Assembly (NCBI GenBank): GCA_900543415.1
Contig: UQRE01000033.1
Span: forward strand, 1 to 25,300
Direction of reading: 5' to 3'
DNA length: 25,300 bases
Origin: an uncultured Dorea sp.
GTDB lineage: Bacteria > Bacillota > Clostridia > Lachnospirales > Lachnospiraceae
Shown: one piece after another, positions 7,582-15,321 of the stretch
How positions within the stretch are numbered: the first letter of the stretch is position 1
How the letters are laid out: every line of letters begins with the position of its first letter
Notes under the pieces: generated by a model
What the model was told of the DNA's origin: nothing
The model's database searches: none
Seen by the model: only the letters and a program-made list of their open reading frames with translations
Program-made: the position numbers and the translations under genes

Positions 7582-8361
7582 GTGTCAGTTTTTGATAATT
7601 ATTTATTGGGATTTAATATAAATAATACTCCAATTTTAACAACTCATAATATCAAAAAAAATTTTGGTAATATTCAAGCATTACGCGGCATTGATTTAGA
7701 AATTTTTTGTGGCGAAATACTAGCCATTGTAGGGGATAATGGAAGCGGGAAAAGTACATTCATTAAAATTCTCTCAGGAGATATTAGACCAGATGAAGGA
7801 ACAATCACCATAGAAGATGAAGCTTATCGTTATCTGACTTCAAAACAATCCTTATCCAAGGGAATTTCAACGGTGTACCAAGATTTGGCTCTTGATGATT
7901 ATCGTGATGTAGCTGCAAATATTTTTTTGGGCAACGAAATTACAATTGGGAAAATTTTTTTGAACAGAAAGAAAATGAAATCTATTGCCGAAGATTTAAT
8001 TAAGGATTTAAATATTGGTATTCCAGATATCACATTACCAGTTGGATCTTTTTCAGGGGGGCAACGTCAGGCTGTTGCTGTTGCAAGAGCTGTTTATCAT
8101 GGAAAAAAATTGATTATATTTGATGAACCAACAGCGGCTATGGGCGTAAGAGAATCTTCCGCGGTTTTAAAATTAATTGAAGAATTATCCAAAAGGAATA
8201 TGGCAATTATTATTATTTGTCACAATTTACACCAAGTATTTGAAATTGCCGATAAAATATGCATTATGCGTCATGGTAAAATCATGAAAACTATCAATAC
8301 TTCCGATACAACACTCTTAGAAGTGCAAAGTATAATAGAGGAAACAAATTATATTGATTAG
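7582..8361 (+). CDS. Sugar-type ABC importer ATPase (single domain)
   Basis: A 259-residue ATPase of the carbohydrate-uptake class related to FrcA and to one half of RbsA. Visible motifs are Walker A GDNGSGKST (51-59), Q-loop Gln100, signature FSGGQ (157-161), Walker B LIIFDEP (177-183), D-loop AAMGVRES and H-loop His214. It would power the permease encoded 8 bases downstream. The 5' end is odd: the only usable start is GTG at 7582, only 17 bases past a terminator, with no clear ribosome site and an N-terminal extension of about 15 residues before family similarity begins. TTG at 7606 is another choice. The upstream part of the operon, or the true start, may have been lost. The base composition is more AT-rich than in the flanking genes. 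Confidence 0.85.
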   Translation: MSVFDNYLLGFNINNTPILTTHNIKKNFGNIQALRGIDLEIFCGEILAIVGDNGSGKSTFIKILSGDIRPDEGTITIEDEAYRYLTSKQSLSKGISTVYQDLALDDYRDVAANIFLGNEITIGKIFLNRKKMKSIAEDLIKDLNIGIPDITLPVGSFSGGQRQAVAVARAVYHGKKLIIFDEPTAAMGVRESSAVLKLIEELSKRNMAIIIICHNLHQVFEIADKICIMRHGKIMKTINTSDTTLLEVQSIIEETNYID

Positions 8362-8369
8362 GAGACATT

Positions 8370-9338
8370 ATGAATAAATCCAAAGCTCACGTAAACGACT
8401 GGTTTCAACCAATACTTCTTTTTGCCCTATTAGTAGGAATGATTATTTTTTTGAATTTTTATTCAGATGCTTTTATGACAAAAGAGAACTGGCTTAATAT
8501 CTTAGATAATCATATGGCACACCAATTAATTTTAGGAATTGGTATGACATTTGTAATTGCAACCGCTGGCATTGATTTATCTGTAGGAGCTATTTTAGCT
8601 TTATCAGGCATTGTACTTGCTCTTGCATTAAATAATGGATACTCCATATCAGTTTCTGTAGTATTTGCCTTATTGGCGGCAACTGGAATGGGAACAATAA
8701 ACGGACTTTTAGTAGCTAATTTTAGTATTAATCCCTTGATTATTACATTAGGAACATCTTCAGTATTTCGCGGTTTATCTATTATCGTGACAGGAGGAAC
8801 CCCTATTTATGGTATGCCAAATGAATTTTTGCAGTTTGCCAAAGGTGAATATGCGATTCCTTTACCTGTTGTACTTGCAATTGCAGTTCTTATTTGTTCT
8901 GTAATTATGCTTCGATACACAAAATGGGGACAATATACTTTAACTTTAGGAAATAGTAGTGAAGCACTGAAGCGGTTAGGTGTTAATATTGCCTTTCAAA
9001 AAATTACAGTATATGCATTAAGCGGATTTCTTGCCGGTGTTGCTACTATTATCATTTCTGCAAGATTGAATACAGCAGAAGCAACTGCAGGAACGGGAAT
9101 GGAAATGAATGCTATTGCTGCTGTAATCATGGGAGGGACTTTGTTAAGTGGTGGTAAAGCAACCATTTTAGGTACAACTATTGCATGCACTGTATTATCT
9201 GTTATAAAAAACGGCTTAACTATGATGAGTGTAGACGCACAGTATCAAGAATTTATTATTGGTATGATTCTTTTGCTTGCGGTAATCGTAACAGAACTAA
9301 GACAGAAGAGTCTAAAAAGTATAAAAAAATCTGATTAA
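8370..9338 (+). CDS. Sugar-type ABC importer permease (RbsC-like)
   Basis: A 322-residue inner-membrane protein with about eight to ten hydrophobic segments, the plan of the RbsC/BPD_transp_2 family. Family landmarks are ATAGIDLSVGAILALSG (about 65-81), NPLIITLGTSSVFRG (about 121-135), and MNAIAAVIMGGTLLSGG (about 245-261), which is near the coupling region to the ATPase. The homodimer would form the channel of the importer. GGAGA precedes the ATG. It is AT-rich: a hand count of 8401-8460 gives 16 G+C in 60, against 23 in 15361-15420 of the fab operon. Confidence 0.92.
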   Translation: MNKSKAHVNDWFQPILLFALLVGMIIFLNFYSDAFMTKENWLNILDNHMAHQLILGIGMTFVIATAGIDLSVGAILALSGIVLALALNNGYSISVSVVFALLAATGMGTINGLLVANFSINPLIITLGTSSVFRGLSIIVTGGTPIYGMPNEFLQFAKGEYAIPLPVVLAIAVLICSVIMLRYTKWGQYTLTLGNSSEALKRLGVNIAFQKITVYALSGFLAGVATIIISARLNTAEATAGTGMEMNAIAAVIMGGTLLSGGKATILGTTIACTVLSVIKNGLTMMSVDAQYQEFIIGMILLLAVIVTELRQKSLKSIKKSD

Positions 9339-9345
9339 TGTGTGA

Positions 9346-9367
9346 CTAAAAGCCAAAGGGCGTTTAG
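9346..9367 (+). other. Small hairpin between permease and binding-protein genes
   Basis: CTAAA (9346-9350) pairs with TTTAG (9363-9367) and GCC (9352-9354) with GGC (9359-9361), leaving one A-G mismatch and a 4-base loop. No U-run follows. Hairpins at this position in ABC operons often stabilise one side of the message, but that is not shown here. Confidence 0.4.
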
Positions 9368-9386
9368 ATAAGAAGGAGGTAGAAAA

Positions 9387-10463
9387 ATGAAAAAAAAGAT
9401 TTCACTATTGTTAGTTGCAGTAATGACATTGTCATTAGTAGCAGGTGCATGTGGTAAAAAGGAAGAAAAAACTGAAGAGAAACCACAGCAACAAACGGAA
9501 GAAAAGGAAGACGTGCAAGTCAATGCAAGAGTTCAAGAAATTGAAAAAACTCTTATGGAACAAATTGGTGATATGCCTGATTTTAGTAAGGGGGGCAAAC
9601 TTGGTGCCTTAGTAATTTCATTAACAAATCCGTATTGGGTTGGAATGAAAGAATCTTATGAAGCCGCAGCTAAAGAATACGGTGTTGATATTGAAATAAT
9701 GTCAGCTCCTACTGAGGGAGATAAACAGTCTCAATTAGAAACACTTCAAGGAATGGCATTGAAAAAATATGATGCAATTGTTCTTTCTCCAATTGAGCCT
9801 TTCAATTTATTGCCAGGCATTATTGATTGCAATAATAATGATATTCCAGTTATCAACTTAGGGCCTGGTGTAAATGTTGATGAATTAGAAAACATGGGTG
9901 GACATCTAGATGGACGTTTGACGGTTGACTTTGAAAAACAAGGTGAAATGGCTGCTACAGATATTGTGGAACGTATTGGAACGAGCAAGGTTGCTATCAT
10001 TCAGGGTATTTCTGGTGCAGCACAGAGTGAAGGACGTACAAATGGTGCTAAAAAAGTATTTGAATCAACAGAAGGTGTAGAAGTTGTTAGTGTTCAACCG
10101 GCAGATTGGGACAGTCAAAAAGCATATAATGCTGCGGCTGACTTAGTCAAAGCAAATCCTGATTTAAAGGCTATTTTCTGTTGTAATGATGTTATGGCTT
10201 TAGCGGCATCTGAAGCGTTAACTGACAATAAAGCAAAAGAAGGTATTTTAATTTACGGTGTTGATGGAACTGAAGAAGCCAAAAATGCAATTAAAGAGGG
10301 ACGAATGGACGGATCTATTACTTACCCTTCTTCTGTATATGCCAAAGCAGCTGTAGTTATGCTTATGAAATTATCACAGGGAATGGAAATGGACGATGTT
10401 GTTTATTGTCCTTTAGATGTTATCAATACTGACAATATAAGTGAATTTGATGGATATAAATAA
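9387..10463 (+). CDS. Sugar-type ABC importer substrate-binding lipoprotein
   Basis: A 358-residue exported lipoprotein. The N terminus has a basic start, a hydrophobic core and Cys22 in VAGACGKK as the lipid-attachment residue (a slightly unusual lipobox), followed by a Glu/Lys/Gln-rich linker to about residue 45. From about 72 on it is a periplasmic-binding-protein type 1 fold of the RbsB family: GALVISLTNPYW, IVLSPIEPFNLLPGI, CCNDVMALAASEAL and GVDGTEEAKNAIKEGRMDGSI. It should capture the substrate outside the cell and deliver it to the permease. The ligand is probably a pentose, nucleoside or glycoside, but this cannot be read from the sequence. The ribosome site AGAAGGAGGT is the strongest in this cassette, fitting a need for excess binding protein. 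Confidence 0.92.
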   Translation: MKKKISLLLVAVMTLSLVAGACGKKEEKTEEKPQQQTEEKEDVQVNARVQEIEKTLMEQIGDMPDFSKGGKLGALVISLTNPYWVGMKESYEAAAKEYGVDIEIMSAPTEGDKQSQLETLQGMALKKYDAIVLSPIEPFNLLPGIIDCNNNDIPVINLGPGVNVDELENMGGHLDGRLTVDFEKQGEMAATDIVERIGTSKVAIIQGISGAAQSEGRTNGAKKVFESTEGVEVVSVQPADWDSQKAYNAAADLVKANPDLKAIFCCNDVMALAASEALTDNKAKEGILIYGVDGTEEAKNAIKEGRMDGSITYPSSVYAKAAVVMLMKLSQGMEMDDVVYCPLDVINTDNISEFDGYK

Positions 10464-10464
10464 T

Positions 10465-11235
10465 ATGGGGAACAATTATCTGGTAGAAACATGTTTACTA
10501 ACTTTCGGTCTTGTTTCAATTAGTAATGATAATATCAAAAAAGCTTGGAGTGTACCGGATGCTAAACTTTGTTGGATTGAAAATGGTGAGATTATCATCG
10601 ATTATATTGAGGCATATTTAAAATTTAGAGAAACTAAACCAGAATTGAAGTTTTCGTGCACTACTATTCAGCAAGCAATTGAAAACCGACAGTCGGGAGC
10701 TTTAACTGCTTCAGGAACAATGGAGGTATGTAGGCGTAATGGAATCGAATATGCCGTTTCATGCGGAATAGGTGGAATAGGAGACATAAAGGGCGAAGAG
10801 TTATGTGATGATCTTCCAGCGTTAAGAGATTTGCCTGTAAAGTTAATTGCAACTTCGCCAAAAGATATGCTTGATATAAAGGCGACCCTTGATTGGTTGC
10901 ATTATAACAATGTTCCGGTATTGGGTGTTAATAACGATGTGTGTACTGGTTATGTATTTAATAGTGGAGAGTTCCCTTTGGATGGGAAAATAGGCACTAC
11001 AATTCCAATAGCACCTTTGCTAATTCTTCAAGGAATTTCAGAGAAATCTAGAATCCAGAATGAAGCTATTTTAACAGAGGCTATCGAATTAGCAAAACTT
11101 GCTGAACAAGAAGGTCTATATTACCATCCAGCAGCAAATGCAGCGTTAGATAAGTTGACAAATGGTTATTCTTCAGATATTCAGCTTCTCTCATTAATTG
11201 AAAATATTCGGTTCGCGGAAACAATAGCTCAATAA
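10465..11235 (+). CDS. Diverged pseudouridine-5'-phosphate glycosidase (PsuG) relative
   Basis: About 256 residues, shorter than the usual 300-310 of PsuG, which cleaves the C-C glycosidic bond of pseudouridine 5'-phosphate. Aligned by eye with E. coli PsuG, it keeps the early Glu (VETCLLTFGL), the Lys of the KVSRRD region (here KFSCTT), the Asp of the SADL region (here CDDLPAL) and the Schiff-base Lys (SPKDMLD for GAKSILD). SGALTASGTM and GIGGIGD match the family's TGATTVASTM and GGIGGVHR. It lacks the RR of KVSRRD, the HR of GGVHR and, apparently, the late Asn (Gln instead). This may mean a non-phosphorylated or different C-glycoside. The start is uncertain: ATG at 10465 lies one base after the binding-protein stop, suggesting coupled reinitiation; 10441 (GTG) and 10450 (ATG) are in frame. 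No psuK kinase is adjacent. Confidence 0.7.
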   Translation: MGNNYLVETCLLTFGLVSISNDNIKKAWSVPDAKLCWIENGEIIIDYIEAYLKFRETKPELKFSCTTIQQAIENRQSGALTASGTMEVCRRNGIEYAVSCGIGGIGDIKGEELCDDLPALRDLPVKLIATSPKDMLDIKATLDWLHYNNVPVLGVNNDVCTGYVFNSGEFPLDGKIGTTIPIAPLLILQGISEKSRIQNEAILTEAIELAKLAEQEGLYYHPAANAALDKLTNGYSSDIQLLSLIENIRFAETIAQ

Positions 11236-11238
11236 AAA

Positions 11239-11287
11239 GGGCGTCGCAAAATAGGGAAAATATTCACTATTTGCGGCGTTCTTTTTT
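11239..11287 (+). terminator. Intrinsic terminator after the ABC/PsuG-like cassette
   Basis: GGGCGTCGCAAAATAG pairs with CTATTTGCGGCGTTC (with one bulged A and a few weak pairs), followed by TTTTTT (11282-11287). It separates the cassette from the fatty acid operon. Confidence 0.85.
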
Positions 11288-11311
11288 ATGTTTTTTAATT
11301 CAACAAAATAA

Positions 11312-11324
11312 TTTGAAAATCAAA
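11312..11324. promoter_or_regulatory. FabT-type operator, upstream copy
   Basis: TTTGAAAATCAAA is a perfect inverted repeat (TTTGA-N3-TCAAA), the pattern known for the FabT operator in streptococci. It lies immediately before the -35 box. Confidence 0.6.
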
Positions 11325-11328
11325 ATAC

Positions 11329-11357
11329 TTGACAAACAAAACAACTTGTCATATACT
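11329..11357 (+). promoter_or_regulatory. Promoter of the fatty acid synthesis operon
   Basis: A consensus TTGACA (11329-11334) and TATACT (11352-11357) are separated by exactly 17 bases. A second inverted repeat, TGACAA (11330-11335) with TTGTCA (11346-11351), fills the spacer. Transcription should start near 11364, giving a leader of roughly 35-45 bases. Confidence 0.85.
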
Positions 11358-11369
11358 TTGATGGTCAAA
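11357..11369. promoter_or_regulatory. FabT-type operator, downstream copy
   Basis: TTTGATGGTCAAA is a perfect TTTGA-N3-TCAAA palindrome, starting on the last base of the -10 box and covering the expected transcription start. Binding here would block transcription of the fab genes. Confidence 0.7.
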
Positions 11370-11398
11370 TTACTTGAAAGGCGAAATAAATAAAAGAT

Positions 11399-12385
11399 AT
11401 GGAAGATATGGTAGGAATCGTGAAGGGGACAGGCTCTTATGTGCCATCTCGAATATTAAAAAATGAAGATATAGCGAAACTGGTAGATACAAGTGATGCA
11501 TGGATTCGCGAAAGAACAGGTGTGGAACGACGACATATTATTGAAAATGAGACAACAGTTTCAATGGCGTGTGAGGCGGGAAAGAGAGCGCTTGAAGATG
11601 CAGGGGTTCTTCCGGAAGAGGTGGACTTAATCTTAGTATCTACGATTTCTTCTGAGGTAATCCTTCCGTGTGCAGCTTGTGAAGTACAAAAATATCTGGG
11701 TGCGTTCCGAGCAACTTGTTTTGATCTCAGCGCTGCCTGTACAGGATTTGTGCTTGCGTATAATACAGCACAGGCATACCTTAAGAGCGGTATTTATCAA
11801 ACGGTGTTGATCATTGGAAGTGAAAGTATGTCGAATCTTACGAACTGGACAGACCGTGGAACTTGTATTTTGTTTGGTGATGGAGCAGGAGCTGCGGTGA
11901 TACAGGCAGGAGAGGGAACCTTTTATACTCCGGCTACGCATTCTGAAGGGACCAAAGGTGAGGCTTTGACCTGTAGGAGCAGGCATGATGAAAGCAGATT
12001 GTCGGATGCTATACGACAATATCCGAAAGAAGCATATCAAATGCAGATGGATGGACGTGCTGTTTTTCAATTTGCGGTAAAAAAGGTACCGGATGTTATT
12101 CGTGAAGTACTTGAAAAAAATGAGGTTGGTAAGGAAGAAATTGATTGGTATATTCTCCATCAGGCGAATCAGCGTATTGTAGAAGGAGCTGCCAAAAGAT
12201 TGAAAGAACCGTTGGAAAAATTTCCGATGAATCTTAAGGAATATGGAAATACTTCATCGGCAAGTATACCAATTCTCCTGGATGAGATGAAGAAGGACGG
12301 GCGTCTGAAGAGCGGGCAAAAAGTGATAATGGCAGGATTTGGAGCCGGACTTACATGGGGCGCCAGTCTGTTGGAGTGGAAGTAA
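11399..12385 (+). CDS. fabH: 3-oxoacyl-ACP synthase III
   Basis: FabH starts fatty acid synthesis by condensing an acyl-CoA with malonyl-ACP. At 328 residues it has the normal length. The catalytic triad is visible: Cys114 in SAACTGF, His254 in LHQANQR and Asn284 in YGNTSS; the C-terminal GFGAGLTWG is typical. Two starts are possible, ATG at 11399 and ATG at 11408; the second gives MVGIVKGTGSYVP, closer to the family N terminus, but neither has a strong ribosome site (AAAGG is 17 bases before the first). It is the first gene of the fab operon. The 66-base gap to acpP is the longest in the operon. Confidence 0.95.
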   Translation: MEDMVGIVKGTGSYVPSRILKNEDIAKLVDTSDAWIRERTGVERRHIIENETTVSMACEAGKRALEDAGVLPEEVDLILVSTISSEVILPCAACEVQKYLGAFRATCFDLSAACTGFVLAYNTAQAYLKSGIYQTVLIIGSESMSNLTNWTDRGTCILFGDGAGAAVIQAGEGTFYTPATHSEGTKGEALTCRSRHDESRLSDAIRQYPKEAYQMQMDGRAVFQFAVKKVPDVIREVLEKNEVGKEEIDWYILHQANQRIVEGAAKRLKEPLEKFPMNLKEYGNTSSASIPILLDEMKKDGRLKSGQKVIMAGFGAGLTWGASLLEWK

Positions 12386-12451
12386 GCCGGTAACTCCGGT
12401 TTATGATAAATAGAAAAGCAATTAGAATGAAAGTGAAAAAGGAGAAAAAAC

Positions 12452-12679
12452 ATGTTAGAAACAATCAAGAAATTAGTTGCAGAAAATCTTGGAATTGAGG
12501 AAGAAACAATTACAGAAAATGCATCATTTAAAGAAGATCTGGGAGTGGATTCACTGGATCTCTTTGAATTGGTAATGGCATTGGAAGAAGAATATGATCT
12601 GGAGATTCCAACGGAAGATCTGGAGAAGCTGAATACAGTAGGAGAAGTAGCGGCCTATATTCAGGCGCACAAAGAGTAA
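12452..12679 (+). CDS. acpP: Acyl carrier protein
   Basis: A 75-residue acidic protein that carries the growing acyl chain on a phosphopantetheine arm. The attachment site is Ser34 in LGVDSLDLFEL, and the four-helix pattern and acidic composition fit the family. AAAGGAG precedes the start. It is placed between fabH and fabK, as in streptococcal fab clusters. The genome may hold another copy near plsX, which is not in this window. Confidence 0.97.
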   Translation: MLETIKKLVAENLGIEEETITENASFKEDLGVDSLDLFELVMALEEEYDLEIPTEDLEKLNTVGEVAAYIQAHKE

Positions 12680-12709
12680 TCAAAGTAAGAAAAAGAAAGG
12701 GTGAATACA

Positions 12710-13648
12710 ATGCAGACGGAAGTAACCAGATTGTTGGAAATTGAGGTGCCTGTCATACAGGGAGGTATGGCATGGGTTGCAGAATATCATTTAGCAGCAG
12801 CGGTATCAAATGCCGGAGGTCTGGGATTGATCGGGGCTGCCAGCGCACCTGCGGACTGGGTCAGAGACCAGATCCGAAAGGCAAAAGAACTTACCAAGCG
12901 GCCGTTTGGAGTCAATATTATGCTGATGAGTCCTTATGCAGATGAAGTTGCACAGGTTGTAGCTGAAGAAGGTGTCAAAGTAGTGACAACTGGAGCTGGA
13001 AATCCGGAAAAATATATGAAACTGTGGAAAAAATCCGGAATCAAGGTAATCCCAGTGGTTGCTTCCGCGGCATTGGCAAAAAGAATGGAGCGCTGTGGGG
13101 CAGACGCTGTTGTGGCAGAAGGCTGTGAGGCGGGCGGACACATCGGGGAAAATACAACCATGTGTCTGGTACCGCAGATTGTAGATGCTGTTAAGATTCC
13201 GGTTATTGCAGCGGGAGGAATCGCAGACGGAAGAGGAATGGCGGCAGCCTTTATGCTGGGAGCCAAGGGTGTGCAGATGGGCACACATTTTATCGTGACG
13301 GATGAATGTCAGGTACATGAAGCATATAAAGAAAGAATTCTCAAAGCAAAAGACATTGATTCCAGAGTGACCGGAAGAAGTACCGGGCATCCGGTCCGCG
13401 CACTCCGCAACGATATGACAAAGAGATATCTGGAGCTTGAAAAAAAAGGGGCGTCCTTTGAAGAACTGGAACAGTTGACATTAGGAGGTCTTAGAAAAGC
13501 GGTAGTAGATGGAGATGTGAAGGACGGAAGTGTAATGGCAGGGCAGATTGCCGGTCTTGTGAAGGAACGAATGTCGTGTAAAGAGTTGCTTGATCGACTG
13601 GTTGCCGAAACAGATGCATTGATGAAAGGAACAAAATTCTATGAGTAA
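12710..13648 (+). CDS. fabK: Enoyl-ACP reductase II (FMN-dependent)
   Basis: FabK reduces trans-2-enoyl-ACP, the last step of each elongation cycle, using FMN and NAD(P)H. The 312-residue protein follows pneumococcal FabK almost segment by segment: PVIQGGMAWVA at the N terminus, FGVNIMLMSP (about 65-74), VVTTGAGNP, GGHIGENTTM, AAGGIADGRG and GSVMAGQIAGLV. ATG at 12710 is preferred because AAAGGG lies eight bases before it and the protein then begins like known FabKs; GTG at 12701 overlaps that ribosome site. FabK enzymes are known to be insensitive to triclosan. Its stop overlaps the start of fabD by 8 bases. Confidence 0.95.
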   Translation: MQTEVTRLLEIEVPVIQGGMAWVAEYHLAAAVSNAGGLGLIGAASAPADWVRDQIRKAKELTKRPFGVNIMLMSPYADEVAQVVAEEGVKVVTTGAGNPEKYMKLWKKSGIKVIPVVASAALAKRMERCGADAVVAEGCEAGGHIGENTTMCLVPQIVDAVKIPVIAAGGIADGRGMAAAFMLGAKGVQMGTHFIVTDECQVHEAYKERILKAKDIDSRVTGRSTGHPVRALRNDMTKRYLELEKKGASFEELEQLTLGGLRKAVVDGDVKDGSVMAGQIAGLVKERMSCKELLDRLVAETDALMKGTKFYE

Positions 13649-14576
13649 GACAGCATTTCTCTATCCGGGGCAAGGCGCACAAAAAGCCGGAATGGGAGCC
13701 GATTTTTATAAAAGGAGCGAGGTCGCAGCATGGATCTATGATCAGGCTTCGCAGCTTTTGAATTTGGATATGAAAAAGCTATGCTTTGAGGAAAATCAAT
13801 TACTGGATCAGACGGAGTATACACAGGCGGCAATGGTCACCACCTGCCTTGCAATGACAAGAGTGGCAGAAAGTAAGGGATTAAAAGCGGATATGACAGC
13901 AGGATTAAGCCTTGGAGAATATTCTGCGATTGCAGCAGCAGGAGGGATGAACGATATGGATGCAATCCGGCTCGTTCGTGCCAGAGGAATCTTGATGCAG
14001 AATACAGTGCCTCAAGGAGAAGGCGCAATGTGTGCGGTTATGGGGATGAATGCAGAACAGATAGAAGATATTCTGGAACCGATGGAAGGTGTTACAATTG
14101 CCAATTATAACAGCCCCGGACAGACAGTAATTACAGGAGAGACCGCATCCGTTGACCGGGCAGCTGAATTGTTAAAAGAAGGCGGAGCACGAAGGGTGAT
14201 TCCGCTAAATGTCAGCGGACCGTTTCATTCACCGATGCTTAAGTCTGCGGGAGAAAAATTGAAAGCAGAGCTTGATCAGATCTCGCTTCGAGAACTTCGG
14301 ATTCCTTATATGACAAATGTGACAGCGAAAAAAATAGAAACGATCTGTCAGACAAAAGAACTTTTGAAGACGCAGATCAGTGCGCCGGTTCTCTGGATGC
14401 AGAGTATGGAACAAATGATAGAAGACGGAGTGGATACTTTTATAGAAATCGGACCGGGGCGTACCTTGGCAGGCTTTTTAAAGAAGATAAACAGAGAAGT
14501 TACTGTATATAATATTTCCACATGGGAAGAGATGGAAGCAGTGGCAGAGAAGATGAGGAGGGAGTCAGAATGTTAA
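13641..14576 (+). CDS. fabD: Malonyl-CoA:ACP transacylase
   Basis: FabD moves the malonyl group from CoA to ACP. The 311-residue protein begins with the typical FLYPGQGAQKAGMG, has the nucleophile Ser90 in GLSLGEYSA, and the catalytic His in VSGPFHSP near residue 195. The GLSLGE form, rather than GHSLGE, also occurs in streptococcal FabD and is not a defect. Start and stop overlap the neighbouring genes by 8 and 7 bases, so translation is probably coupled. Confidence 0.96.
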   Translation: MSKTAFLYPGQGAQKAGMGADFYKRSEVAAWIYDQASQLLNLDMKKLCFEENQLLDQTEYTQAAMVTTCLAMTRVAESKGLKADMTAGLSLGEYSAIAAAGGMNDMDAIRLVRARGILMQNTVPQGEGAMCAVMGMNAEQIEDILEPMEGVTIANYNSPGQTVITGETASVDRAAELLKEGGARRVIPLNVSGPFHSPMLKSAGEKLKAELDQISLRELRIPYMTNVTAKKIETICQTKELLKTQISAPVLWMQSMEQMIEDGVDTFIEIGPGRTLAGFLKKINREVTVYNISTWEEMEAVAEKMRRESEC

Positions 14577-15310
14577 CAGGGAAAACAGCAGTTGTAACAG
14601 GTGCATCCCGCGGAATCGGAAGAGCAATTGCTTTAAGATTTGCCAGAGAAGGAGCACATGTAATTGTAAATTATAATGGATCAAAAGACCGTGCAGAGTC
14701 TGTAAAAGAAGAGATTGAAAAAGCAGGAGGCTCTGCCCAGATCAGCCAGTGTGACGTATCGGACTTTGCAATGTGTGAGTCATGGATTCAAAGTATCATT
14801 GCAGAGCATGGAAAGATTGATATCCTTGTGAACAATGCAGGAATCACAAAAGACGGTTTGCTTATGAAAATGTCAGAAAGTGATTTTGATCAGGTGATTG
14901 CAACAAATCTGAAAGGAACCTTCCACACAATACGATTTGTTTCAAGACAGATGCTGAAGCAAAGAAGCGGAAGAATTATTAATCTTTCTTCGGTGGTCGG
15001 CGTGGCAGGAAATGCAGGACAGGCTAACTATGCAGCTTCAAAAGCCGGTGTGATCGGACTTACGAAATCAGCTGCAAAGGAGCTGGCACCCAGAGGAATT
15101 ACAGTCAACGCTATTGCGCCCGGCTTTATTGATACGGAAATGACACAGGTTCTTTCAGATAAGGTGAAGGAATCTACAAGAAATCAGATTCCCATGAGAC
15201 AGTACGGGACACCGGAGCAAATTGCATCCGCAGCATTGTTTCTTGCCTCTGAAGAGGCAGGGTATATTACGGGACAAGTGCTGCATGTTGACGGCGGAAT
15301 GGTAATGTGA
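14570..15310 (+). CDS. fabG: 3-oxoacyl-ACP reductase
   Basis: FabG reduces 3-oxoacyl-ACP with NADPH. It is a short-chain dehydrogenase of 246 residues. The nucleotide-binding TGASRGIG lies at 10-17, NNAG at 88-91, and the catalytic set is Ser141, Tyr154 and Lys158 (YAASK). The start at 14570 is set by GAGGAGGG just before it; the open frame extends upstream to 14522, but that part belongs to fabD read in another frame. Confidence 0.96.
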   Translation: MLTGKTAVVTGASRGIGRAIALRFAREGAHVIVNYNGSKDRAESVKEEIEKAGGSAQISQCDVSDFAMCESWIQSIIAEHGKIDILVNNAGITKDGLLMKMSESDFDQVIATNLKGTFHTIRFVSRQMLKQRSGRIINLSSVVGVAGNAGQANYAASKAGVIGLTKSAAKELAPRGITVNAIAPGFIDTEMTQVLSDKVKESTRNQIPMRQYGTPEQIASAALFLASEEAGYITGQVLHVDGGMVM

Positions 15311-15321
15311 AGGAGAAAATG

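Noticed and set aside
7582..11235. AI-2 (Lsr) uptake system linked to luxS
   Set aside because: RbsB-type proteins can bind AI-2, but there is no lsrK, lsrR, lsrF or lsrG, the last gene is PsuG-like, and luxS is about 6 kb away in another transcript.
7508..11300. Transposon or integron origin of the AT-rich cassette
   Set aside because: No transposase, integrase, terminal inverted repeat, target duplication or tRNA gene was found at either edge; only the composition and terminators mark the borders.
12806..13390. 194-residue open frame on the minus strand inside fabK
   Set aside because: It lies wholly antisense to a strongly supported gene and shows the Cys/His/Phe/Ser-rich composition typical of antisense frames here.
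13908..13934. Nucleophile motif GLSLGE instead of GHSLGE in FabD
   Set aside because: Streptococcal FabD proteins have the same form, so it is normal variation in this group.
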